This document shows, piece by piece, positions 22,518-33,957 of a stretch of DNA of 64,000 nt (its first letter is position 1; the number at the start of each line of letters is the position of its first letter). The stretch lies in NCBI GenBank assembly GCA_014706295.1, contig JACSVZ010000002.1:58179617-58243616 (forward strand). Reading direction: 5' to 3'. The notes beneath the pieces were generated by a model. It saw only the letters and a program-made list of their open reading frames with translations. It did no database searches and was not told where the DNA came from. The DNA is from Lycocorax pyrrhopterus obiensis (Eukaryota; Chordata; Aves; Passeriformes; Paradisaeidae). The translations under genes were made by a program, and so were the position numbers.

Positions 22518-23082
22518 GTGCCATTCTCTCAGCTTTATTGAAAACTGAATGATTTCTATGGCATGACCCTTTCTGATTAATCACTCAATCTCATTTTCCT
22601 GTTCTGAATTGCAATAGCTTGTCAGAGAGATTCATTCTAGCTTCATTTCCATCTTGAGGACCAGCTATAATTAGTTTTGAAGTGTTTGGGCCTTTTTTTC
22701 TGAAGTTGCTCAGTTTTCTCATTTTTCTTTTTTTTTTGTTTTTTAAATATCAACTCATTTACCTCAAAAGCAATCAAATGAACACTCACAATATAATTGG
22801 ACTGTAGAGGCATTAAGGTATTTTATTCCTGGCAGTAATATTTTCCCATTTTATTTTACCCATTTAAACAACAGCAGCAGCCTGCAGTACAAATAGTGAG
22901 AGCTAGAATTCTACAGAAACACCATTTCACGCTTTTTTGTTTGCATACTGCAAAACACTGCCTTTGATCATGTTGAAGGCAATCTTACTCCCTTTTTTTT
23001 CTCTCAGATGTAGCAAACTGGTTGTATGTTCTCACTTTTCATGTTAGGCACCCTAATACTGCATAAAAGTTGAGTTCACAGA

Positions 23083-24900
23083 AGCACAGAATGACTGAGG
23101 TTGGAAGGGACCTCAGAGGTCACCTAGTCCCAATACCCCTGATCAACCAGGGTCACCGAGACCCAGTTACATAGGACCATGACCAGATGGCTTTTTAACA
23201 TCTCCAGGAAAGGACACTCTAACACCTCTCTTAGCATCCCATGACAGTGTTTGGTTACCCTCAAAGTGAAAAAGTATTTTTTGATGTTCAGATGGATCCT
23301 CCCATGTTTCAGTCTGACCATGGCCTCTGGTCCTGTCTCCGGGCACCACTGGAAAGAGCCTGCCTCTCTCTTCTTTGCACCCTCCATTCAGGTATCTATA
23401 GTCATTGATGAGATCCCCCAGAACCTTCTCTTCTCCAGGCTGAACAGTCCCAGCTCTCTCAGCCTTTCCTCTTCCAAGAGATGTTCCTGTCCCTTTATCA
23501 CCTTCATGGCCCTTCACTAGACTCTCTCCAGCATGTCCACATCTCTCTTGTACTTGAGACCTCAGAACTGGTCATAACACGCCAGGTGTGGCCTCACCTG
23601 AGCAGAGGGGAAGGATCACTTCCCTAAACCTGCTGTAAACACTTTGCTTAAGGCAGCCCAGGATACCAGTAGTCTTCTTTGTGGCAAGGGCACATTGCTT
23701 GCACATGGTCAGCTTGGTCTTTGTGAGGCCTCCCGGGCCCTGTTCTGCCACACTCCTTTCCAGATGGATGGGTCCTAGTGCTTGGGGTTGTTGCTTTCAC
23801 AGAGCAGGACTTTGCACTTCTCCTTGTTGAACTTCATGTGGTCCTTGTCAGCCCACTTCTGTCGTGCATTGAGGTCACTCCAGATGGCAGCACAACCCTC
23901 TGGTGTATCAGCCACTGCTCCCAGTCTTGTGTCAGCAGCAAGCTCCCTGGCTTTCTTTTGTCACTTATATACTTACAGAAGCCCTTTTTGTTGTCTTTGA
24001 CATATCTCACCAGGTTCTGTCCCAGCTGGGATTTAGCTTTCCTAATAGCATGCGTGTATAGTGACTCTGTATTCCTTCCAGGTTACCTGTCCTGGCTTTT
24101 ACCCTTTATATGCTTCCATTTTTGTGTTTAAGTTTGGCCAGGATCTTGTTCATCCACATAGGCTTCCCAGGATTTGTGTCTGACCCTTCTACTCATTGGG
24201 ATGGACTTCTCTTTGAGTTTGGAGAAAGTGATCCCTGAATATTAACCAGCGATCTTGGGCCACTTCTCTCTCCAGGGCATCATCCCATGAGACTCTTCCA
24301 AGCAGACATTTGAAAAGGTCAAAATCTGCTTTCCTGAAGTCTAGCATCGTAACTTTGCTTACTGCCCTGTTCCCTGCCTACAGGATCCTGAACTCCATCA
24401 TTTCATAGTGACTGGTCTTATCATCCCCAACAAAACCCTCCTTGTTATTGAGTATAAGGTCCAGCAACACCCTCTCCTCATTGGCTCCTCTTTCACATGA
24501 CTCACCTGTCATCAGTCCTTTCCAAGACCAATCACTTACGGCCTTCTGTGTTGTCTCCTCAACAGATACTGGGGTGTTTGAAATCCCCTGTAAGAAGGAA
24601 ATGGGAAGCTGTGTCTGGTTCTCTGTTGGAGACTTCATCCGCTTGTTCTTCCTGGTCAGGCAGCTCATAGCAGACATCCACTACATCACCTCCACTGCTC
24701 TGCTCTTTCTCCCTTACTCATACGCTCTCAGTTGCCAGAGCAGAGCTCCATGTGTTCCAGTTTCTCTCTCACATGAAGGCCAATTCCCCTTCCTCACTTT
24801 CTCAGGCTGTCTTTCTAAATAGTCTGTATTGCCCCCATGCAGGCATGGGAGTCTCTGGGCAGCAGGAAGGAAGAGCTGAGCTGTTCTCTGCTCTCCAAGA
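23083..24900 (-). mobile_element. CR1 LINE copy lacking the reverse-transcriptase core
   Basis: The left edge has the inverted CR1 3' end (CACAGAATGACTGAGGTTGG). The minus strand from 23,124 to 23,517 encodes pieces of the CR1 ORF2 C-terminus: GDLINDYRYLNGGC, RLFPVVPGDRTRG and, in another frame, FFTLRVTKH. At 23,840-23,940 comes an earlier C-terminal segment (SDLNARQKWADKDHMKFNKE). Beyond about 23,945 the sequence jumps to the endonuclease side: SQLGQNLVRYVKDNKKGF, then LLDLILNNKEGFVGD and HYEMMEFRIL at about 24,380-24,470. The long reverse-transcriptase core that should lie between is missing, so this is an internally deleted, frame-broken copy. The N-terminal end of the endonuclease and ORF1 are also missing. 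Similarity is from recognition of the CR1 family. Confidence 0.85.
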
Positions 24901-27286
24901 GAGCTATATACTGGGTATCTCAGAGGTAATGACACCTCTTGGTGAGACTGGAGAAAGCTGCAGAGAAGATGCTAGCTTTCAGGTATCCATATCAAAACCC
25001 TTTTCTCTGAGGTTGGATGATTGATTTCAATAATCAGAGCTACACAGGGACAGCAATCTCTGAAAAAGTAATGTTTTCATTCACTGCAGAACCTAATTTT
25101 TCTCTTTAAGTAACTTAGGCCATCCTGGCCTTTATGGTGACAACACACAGCTTTGCCAACTGAAGCTTTACCAGTCAGAGGCTTGAATCAAATCTATAAC
25201 TGATTGAGACCTCATGTCTCTGACCACATTATTCACTGTGTCATTTATGTTTTTTTGTTCTCCTAATCCACTGATTGAAAAAAACTTCTTTGAAGAAGCT
25301 GTAAAAAAGCTACTGAAGGTGTCCTTATGCCTGATACGGTAACTGTCATTACAGAAGCCTTTCAGAAGGCTGAAAGCTGTCTCCTAAAGCAAGTCAAAAA
25401 GGAAACCAAGATGAAGCAATCAAAGAAAGCTGGCACAGTACAGCAGGGAATTCAGTGGAGAAAAAAAAAGGCTCACACAGAAGTGGCAGGACAGGAGACG
25501 TAAAGTGTGTGATTTTTTTTCATTGTCACTGTAGAGAAACTACTTTTACTTGGTAAGAGTTGAATAATCTCTACCAGTAATTCAATGAAAAAAAATCTGC
25601 AATTCTACACATAAACGTTAATTAGCAATGTCACAGTTTTACTAAATAATTTTGCATCTTTCCTCTGTTTCTTTGTTACCTCAGAAGAAAACTTTTTCTA
25701 AAAACTCCACATTTAGTTATGAGTAAAACCAGTGAATGCAAGACATAAATTGCTGCAGTTACATGTGTTGTAAGAGCTTCCAGATGCTGTGCTTCCATTT
25801 GGAAGTGAAGCTTTCCAAGAATCATGGAGAGATGTGGACTATTGGATGTGATTGGATATACTCAAGTGGGCAGCAAAATTAAGTTTTGCAGAGTTTAATT
25901 AGAAGGCACCACTGATGTGCATGTTGGCTTGCTCTTCCAGAACAGAAGGGATGTAAGAAACGTCCATCAACATAATATTGCTGCTGTCACCAGGGTTCCA
26001 AATGTCCCCATTAAGACAATAGCTTTGTTAAGGTATTGAATGCACACTCACAGCCGAGTAACTGAGGTCTAAAAGATTAATTTCAAATTGTCCAGGTATC
26101 TGTGGTGCAGCAGACACGTTTCTAACATTCCAGGTTAGTGTTACAACTACTAAAGTTTTCCTTCTTTTCTGTAATTGCATATTCCATTATTGCTACTCAG
26201 ATCAGTTCTTCAATCACCAGCCTTTCGTTTTGATACAGGCTCAGAGGAAACGTGCATGATGGAATACTGCTGGGCCCTTCTGAATGATGGAAATGGCATC
26301 CAAATACACCTAATAATAGCTAAAATGCTTCTTTTCACTTACAATAAAAAAGACCAATTGCTCACAACTGAAAGAGCAATGAAAGAGGTGTTACAAGCAG
26401 CTGTAAATTTTTCTACCCTCATCCCCTCCACAAATTTTTTTAGAAATTTTCTAGAAAGGAAGCAGCTCTCAGATAAATTTCTTCTCCAACACCGTTTCAT
26501 ACAATTACATAAATATATACGATATGAACAAGCCTATCATCTGCTATTTTCACATGATAATTTTAAGGAAAGTTTGTCACATGAAAGCAGAATTTAAAGA
26601 TCCTATTTATACCTTCAAGTGCTTTTTCCTTATGCTCTCTCTCTTATTTAAATTTTTCTGCTTTATGACTGCTCTGGCCATGCTGTACTCTCCTGATGAA
26701 ACCTGATCCACCCTCAAGCTTGTAGGGTTTGTGAAATTATTAGGTATTATGCAGAGTTAAACTATTTGGACATGTAGCAGGTCTGATTACATGCTCACTG
26801 GTCTGCAGTGGAACTAACATGTAGATGATTCATGTAGATTATTGTTTCATTTCTAACCCACATAATAAGTCAGCCTTTGTGGATACATATGCAAACAGTA
26901 AGAAAATACACCACACCCTTTTTTTGTTTCCCTTTTGGGAAACAAAGGTTTTCTTTGCTCAAGACAACCCTTTTAATATGACTAGGTTCACACAATCCTA
27001 GTGGAAGTGTGTAACTAAGAAAACAGGCCAGTCTGTTCAGAAAATGTTATCAAACTGAAACCAGCAGAGTTCACCCTGTCTTTGGTCTTTCCTCATTTTG
27101 ATTTAAAGAAGGGAGCCACAAGTGCAGTGTTTTAATTCCCAGAAGTTTCTAGGGAGCCAGGCAAATGAAAAAGGGAAGTGCACAATAGACCTTTTTGTTT
27201 GCTGTTTAACTCTTCCTTTGTCCTATTCCAAGAAGAAACAAAAAACCCAACATGATTTCCAGTTCACTTTGTTTTGTCTATTGCTC
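24901..27286. other. Non-coding stretch, no gene recognised
   Basis: AT-rich, with stops throughout. A plus-strand frame at 26,175-26,597 (up to 140 residues) has no recognisable domain, and no splice context supports it. Confidence 0.55.
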
Positions 27287-27301
27287 TTTTTTTTTTTTTT
27301 T
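27287..27301. repeat. T(15) homopolymer
   Basis: Fifteen consecutive T. It is not preceded by a recognisable retrocopy on the minus strand. Confidence 0.85.
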
Positions 27302-27539
27302 GTCCTTGCATATATAAATAACACTCTTTATACAGGATTAATAACATTTTTGATCTACATTCTAATCATTAAAAAGTTAATGCTGTTCTACTCAATTACC
27401 CACAGAAGCAGTTCTCAGTGTCTCTTTTGGAAAGGTATTGCAGAACTCTGCTATATCATACACTTATCTCAGGAGTGCTACACACCTCCCCAAGGTGCCT
27501 GGAACCAAACAGTCTACTGCAAATCCCTTTTACAGTACC

Positions 27540-27658
27540 TTTCATTGGACAAGGTGCTGGGCCATCTTGTCTAGACCATGCTTTTGCCAGATGACCAGAT
27601 GATCCTTGGACCAGATGATCCTTGAGGTCCTCTTCCAATCTGGTATTCCATGAAATAT
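27540..27658 (+). mobile_element. CR1 LINE 3' end fragment
   Basis: Plus-strand sequence reading GTGCTGGGCCATCTTGTCTA, then CCAGATGATCCTTGAGGTCC, then CCAATCTGGTATTCCATG, matches the avian CR1 3' untranslated end. Inside it, the 16-mer GACCAGATGATCCTTG is duplicated in perfect tandem at 27593-27624. The terminal eight-base repeats are degenerate. Confidence 0.75.
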
Positions 27659-28621
27659 TGTACAAACGTTAGCTCAGTTGCATGATCTCGGCAGTTATAA
27701 ACATCATCCAATATTTAAATCCTCCAGACTGTGATACAGAGCCACCTCCTCCCAAAGCCTGTGACTGTTATTAATGGCTTATCTTCACTTCTTGAGGAAA
27801 GAAATAAAATTTTTGTTGTTGATGGCATGTAACACAGGGATTTTACACTCTTCTTTACAACGTAAATTGGTAATGTCAGCTGAGATGTCTTCACACAGTC
27901 AATGGTATCTTGCCACCTTTTCAGAATAAGGACTGATAACTGTGTTGGGACTTTGTCTTGCCCACGGTTAACATGCCTTTCTAAACAGCATACCTGTGTC
28001 TGTATCTGTGTCTATCTCTGTGTGTGTGTATAAAGAGTATCAGGTTCCATGCATGGAAATGTGTTCAGTAAAGACGGTGATGGACGTATTTCTGGAACAG
28101 AAGAAAGTGGGGAAGGTCATTGCTTCTTACACAGGCTAGAAGGTAGGTACCAAAGAAGCCTGTCAACTGGAGACAAAACAAAGGATAACCTGAGGAGATG
28201 TGGGAGGAACACAAAGCAAGGAACTGTAATTTATTTAAGAAGGGACGTAAAGAAAGTGATCTGACAGCTTGGGAAAGAAGAAAAGCAAAAGCCCAACAGC
28301 AATGCTTCTGCCCTCCCTCATAACTTGCCTTTCCAAACCACACAGTTTTGCATAACACAGCTTTCTTGTTCCCTCCCTTTTTATCCACTCCTTGCAGTTT
28401 CACCCCCAGTGTTTCCCACATATCTTTTCATTCTAGCCCTCTTTTCCATTGCTTACCTGCTTCACTCCTTTTCATTTGCTTCTCACAAACATTCATCCTT
28501 TCAGATTTCCCAGTGACTCTGCAGAACTGCATGACTGTGAAAGGACTTGGGGTTTGGGTGGTCTCACGCCCTCTGGAGTAGACTGTCTGCAAGCAAGAGT
28601 AACCTTCCATGAGTCTATCCC
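27659..28621. other. Non-coding stretch with a TG-rich simple repeat
   Basis: No gene recognised. An imperfect TG/TCTG-rich tract lies at 27,994-28,031. A plus-strand frame at 28,049-28,264 has no family match. Confidence 0.55.
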
Positions 28622-29214
28622 TGTTTTGGTTAAGGTAGTATTAATTTTCTTCTTAGTAGCTGGTACAGGGCTGTTTCGGATTCAGTATGAGACTGGTGTT
28701 GATAACACACTGATGGCTCAGTTGCTGCTCAGCAGTGCTTACCCTGAGCCAGGGCCTTTTCAGGTTGCCGTGCTCTGCCAGTGAGGAGCTGCATGAGGAC
28801 CTGGGAGGGAGCATGGCCAGGACAGCTGACCCAAACTGGCCAAAGGGATATTCCAGACCATGGAACATTATGTGCAGTATTTAAACTGGGGGGAGTTGGC
28901 TGGGTGGGGCTGATTGCTACTGGGGGACAAGCTGAGCATCGGTCAGTGGGTGGTGAGCAGCTTGTCTGTGCATCACTTATTTCTCTAGGGTTTTATTTCT
29001 CTTTCTCACTCCTTTTCATTATTATTGTTGTTGTTGTTACCATTAGTATTATTAATGGTACTAAAATGTTCTATTTTGCTTCAATTATTTAACTGTTCTT
29101 ATCTCAATCCATGAGGTAGAATCTTTTTCCCTTCAATTTTCTTCCGTGTCAGGGTGGGGGAGTGAGCACACTGCTGCATGGTACTTAGTTGTCAGCTGGA
29201 GTAAAAACATGACT
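28622..29214 (+). mobile_element. ERVL-type solo LTR
   Basis: About 593 bp with the sequence signature of a common avian ERVL-type LTR: AATTTTCTTCTTAGTAGCTG near the start, GGACAGCTGACCCAAACTGG and AAGGGATATTCCAGACCATG in the middle, a TATA-like TATTTAAA at 28878-28885, TGTTCTTATCTCAATCCATG after the transcription start, and GGTACTTAGTTGTCAGCTGG before the end. The polyadenylation signal is degraded, and a TTA/TTG microsatellite lies at 29,018-29,040, a known variable place in this LTR. No internal region is attached on either side, so it is solo. No clear target duplication was found, consistent with age. Confidence 0.8.
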
Positions 29215-32200
29215 GAGCCTTATGCAGTGAGCTGTCTGCTTTTCTGCCTTGGCTTTCCCAAGTCATTCCCAGAGGTTCACTTATGAACATTTCTTAACTC
29301 ATGGTTTCTATTTCCCCAGTTCCCCAGTTCTTTTTTTCCTCCCTTCAGAGAATTTTTTTTGTCAAATTTACACCAAAAAATACCTTAAGAGCTTTAACTC
29401 TTGGATGTATTTGTGCTGCCAGTGTTTCCTTATTGGACCTGCAGCAAAAAGCAGGACTTACAGGCACACGTGCTGCTCAGATCTTATTACATGCAAACCC
29501 CAGTGAGGCTGGTCCCACCATACTGACCCTGCAGAAAGCTTTCTGTCACCTCCACAAAACACGTGCATTGCATTCAAAGTCTGACTGCCTGGTTGTCCAT
29601 CCACTACAATACAATGTACCTTCTCCTTTCTAAATTAAAAAGGCTTTCCTTTGAAAGCATCTCACCTAAAGGGATTTCACCAGCTTTAAAAGAGCCCTTT
29701 TTAAAAGAAAGATTTTTATGTGACAGCAGCCCATTCTGTGCCTTATGAAAGCATTTGCAGGGTTACAGACCTCAGGTTTTAAACTACCACATGCAAAACC
29801 TTAGAAAATGTGATTTAAAAATGGAGTTTAACTGTCATTCTGTAGTCTCATTCTCATTTGCCTGAATCTGTGCTCATAAGCTAGAGTAAGACCAGAGAAG
29901 CTTTTTCTTTGGAACAGCAGGTAGAAACTGTTAGTTTTTTTAATTTCTAGGGACTATTAGGTTCTCTTAAATTCACGTAAGATCAGTATATCTTTAATTT
30001 AGGTATATGAAAAATAACAAAAACTGGGAATTCTACCCTTTACTCCAGCTGGGCATGTTTTTCCTCTCTTCTTTATGTGAGGAACCCAATAAACAAAGAG
30101 GTGACTTTCATCACACTAGGGAAAACATTATCTTACGTATTTTTAATCAGCTTGAATGCACAAGGAATCCCCTCCCACCTTGAAGACCACAGCCTTACTG
30201 TGTTGCTTTTCCCTCTAGTTCTCATCAAAGCAATCCCAGAGCCTTCTTAAAATTTAAGTGTTTCTTTTCAAGCTTATTCTCAATACCTTTCTACTCCTTT
30301 CTTCCTTTTGTCCCTGTCTGCCCTGCACTTCACAAAGGAACACCAGAACTTCTTGTTTTCAGCCAACTCTTTTTACACAGTTATTAAAAAATAGCACCTC
30401 AGGTGTGCTAATATGAACTTTTAGAAACTATAAGTCCTGAAATAATACTATAATCCTGAATGCCTTTAACTATTGGGTACCATTTTGAAATTCTTCCATG
30501 ACATAACAATCTATTTGATCATCACACATATGCACTAATTTCAAACAAAAACTTCTGCTTAGGAATTCATTTTCATTCTGGAACGCGAAAATATGTCAAG
30601 AAAAGTTTCCAGAAAAAAAAATTCTTCATATGACTAGAAATACTTGAATCATTCTATCCTTATTTTTCCTTACTTTACATGGTGTTGTAATCTGTAACAA
30701 AAGTGTGAAAGTCATTTCAGTACAAAAAGAAAAGGAAATTCTTTTGATATAAAAGAATTTTTCCCTAAATATAATGTTGTCACATTGATATGGAAAACTT
30801 ATTTTAGAGGAACTGTAGAATAATTTAGAGAAAAACAGTCAGTCAGAAATATTTTGACTGCTGCAGAGCTCCACCAAACAAGTGCACCCTTTGCCAGAGT
30901 CCCTGGGAATGGTGAGTTAGGTACTGTATTGTCTGGCTCTTTTGGAACACAGGATGGAACCACCCATACTTTAACTAACAATTAAAAACTGGTGGTAATG
31001 AGCACAAAAGCACTACATTTCTCCTTAGAGAAACTGCATAGAACTGAGGCAATTTCTCAAACTAAAAAAAAAAACAGGAAGCAAATAATTCAATACAATA
31101 AAGGTGCCCAGAACATGGCAGTATATTAAGGACAAAAGCCTACAGGAAAGAAATTACTCAAAGAAAGAACAAATGTGCAAATATTTTCTATTTACAAACA
31201 TATGTCCACCTGGACTACAAAAGTTCTTAGTGAATTACACCCCTGATCTTTCAGATATGTTTTGTTGTCCTTAATTTTACATGAAAATACAGATTTTCAA
31301 GGTTATAATTCAAACAAATTTGTTTAACCACTTATTTAATTGCTTAGAGGACTACAGCCAGAGTTTGGGATTCTTTGTGAACAAGAGATTTTTTGGCTCA
31401 AATCCTATTTATGGTTTTGTTATCTTTTAAAAAACTCATCCTAAATATATACTTCAATTATAACTCAAGTTCTAACTGAACCTGAGTTCTAACTAGGAAG
31501 TGTGAGAGGCTGAGAGGTTCCCATACTTTGTTGAAGCCTCAAAATCAGACAGCTAACCTCTGTCTACAGAAATGGCATGGTAATGATGGAAGAATCAGTC
31601 TTTCCATGAGAGTTTTTCATTTGGGAATGAAACCAAGAAATGCAAAAAAAGTGGAGGTTTGGAATGATTCAGAAGTGATGCCTGATTTGATCCCATACTC
31701 TCTCCAAAAGGATCAAGTATTTGGTCACTTCATCTATTTGTGTCACCTGCCATCTCACCGAAATGCACCTTATCCATATGCAGGACAGTATTCCCTCTAT
31801 GTAGGTATCCATGCCATTTAAAACATTTTCTGGATACAATCAATTACAAAAATCAGAGGACTTACTGATCTGATTTTACAGTTTGCCAAATACCTACTCA
31901 GCTGGCTAGTGCGGCTTTTCTCTAAAATTTTACAAAACCAAACCAAACCACCACCAATAACAAAAAACCTCCACCAGAAACAACAACAAAAAACCCCACA
32001 TACCAAAAAAAACCAAGAAAAAGCCACAAACAAACAAAAAAATCCCCCACCACATTAAAGTAATCCTTAATTGTTTTCATTATGATAACTTTCCTGGCCC
32101 CTGCCTCTGGTCTCTCCTGCAATGGGTTTTTGCTTTAGTTTCAGAGGGCATAATAGGTCTCAGCTGAAACCTTGAACAAGCTCCTCTATGTACAGCTACC

Positions 32201-33910
32201 TGCAATAGCCTATATCTATTTGAATCAATATTAAGATCTGCCAGAAAAATATTTTCACTAATGCCTCCACTGGATTTTCTCCTCTATCACTTGTGATAAA
32301 ATTAATTTTACAAACCATCTCATCTGGCAACCACACCATTTTAAACTATTTTATTACTGTAACATTGAACATTTTAAAACCTTCAAACTTTGCTTGTGAA
32401 AAATTTAATACAGCACACACCATCTGGAAGAGAAATAGGGAGGCTACCAGGAGGCAGCAACTCCTTCATGCCAACAGCCAGGTCTGCCAAGGCTACCCAG
32501 CCAGCATTTCAGGGCACTAAGGCAACACCTGTGCTGTTGTTTGGAGGTGTATTAGGCAAGCTTTTAACTACACTTAACAGAGGAGTGATAAAGAAATATT
32601 TCTCTAATTTATTTCTAATGTTGAAGCCTAGGTTGAAGCCAGTCTTAAAGAACTGCTTAGGTAAATGACACTTTAACTACATCCGGCCAGCTGTAACTGG
32701 AAGAATCCAGAGGCAGCTAGAAAACTGGAGAAATACATGAACTTTGCAAAGTCACCTACAGCTATAAAACAATTTCCTGATACATTTGAAGTGGGAGAAC
32801 AGAACATGATAGAAACCTCAAGTGACATTTCTGATTAGCTTTTTATATGGAGAAAATCAAAGAAATTGTCCTGGAACTGTGTAGTTAGAGAGGCAATTTG
32901 CAGCTTGTGTCAACACCACAGTATAGAAAGTAATAAATAGTGGGGACAGAAACCCCATGGGGAGGGATGGGAAGAAGAGGAGAAACACACCTGACATCAT
33001 TTGAAAGGCTGAGTCCAAAGTGGAATTCCTACAGGGGCCAACCTGCCAGCCAGAACTTTGCCACATCAAGTGGTTTTATTAAGTCTTCTGTCTCCCTGGG
33101 TCAAAGCTGCCAGGCTGAACTGCATTACAGGTGTAGGGGCTTGATTTCTGCAGCTGAGTGGGAGTTTTATACAACAGAAATCATTATTTGCTTGCAATAC
33201 CCACACCACAAGCAATTTTATCTTATTCAGTGTTAGTTCTGTTCTTCTGTCTACTCCACCTAAATTCCCTTTATTAACTTTTTCAAAGAGGAAAGTATCA
33301 TTTTTTCCAGACTATGAGAAATAATAGGCTCAATGGTTAACTCTGAAGGGTCAACGTCCTTTGACAAAGTAAATCTTTAAATCTAAAACATGCTTGTTAG
33401 GTGAAGCACCTATTGATATTTTTGATAGAGCTAGTTAGAAAATGTCTTTTTGCTGGATAAACTTCAATACATACTTCCATCTGCTTTTGCTTTTCTTCCA
33501 AAATACTTCTAAAATAGGCTGGGATGGAGAGTTAAGCAACTAATTTTCCATTCAGATATACTCACTTTTCTACCATTTTAGAGTAAAAAAGGCCAGACAG
33601 TTGTCCATCTGTCCCACTGGATAGTGCTGCTCAGCTATTGCCACTCAGGTGTGATGGTGCATGCACCTCATCTGGGAGGTCACAGCCCAAGATGACTCAC
33701 ATGTGCTAGGCCTTTGCTGTTTCCATTCAAACTGCATCATTACTGAGGCTCTGCAGCTTATTGACAAAACCTGCCCTACTATTAGGCAGGGAACCAAGTT
33801 TCCTAGGGAACTCAGAAACCACAAATCAGTTTATAACAGCCTCACACCAGTTTTAGATCTCTTTGTTCAGGTCTGTATGTTCCAATGTTTTATATTTCAG
33901 TTGGGTTTGT
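29215..33910. other. Non-coding stretch with an A/C-rich tract
   Basis: No gene recognised. An A/C-rich tract at about 31,926-32,053 gives pseudo-hydrophobic frames on the minus strand (Phe, Val and Cys repeats) that are composition artefacts. The rest is AT-rich. Confidence 0.55.
31926..32053. repeat. A/C-rich low-complexity tract
   Basis: On the plus strand almost only A and C over about 128 bp, in irregular CAAA, CCA and CAACAA units. Strong strand asymmetry of this kind arises from an expanded and decayed simple repeat. Confidence 0.7.
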
Positions 33911-33957
33911 CACACACACACGCACCCCCCCACACCCTCACACCCACACCCACACAT
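33911..33957. repeat. CA-type microsatellite, interrupted
   Basis: CA units interrupted by a run of C and by CCCACA variants, about 47 bp. It lies within the longest open frame of the window (plus, 33,661-34,263), which it helps to keep open. Confidence 0.85.

Noticed and set aside
31818..32122. Minus-strand frames rich in Phe, Val, Cys and Gly resembling membrane proteins
   Set aside because: They are translations of the A/C-rich tract at 31,926-32,053.
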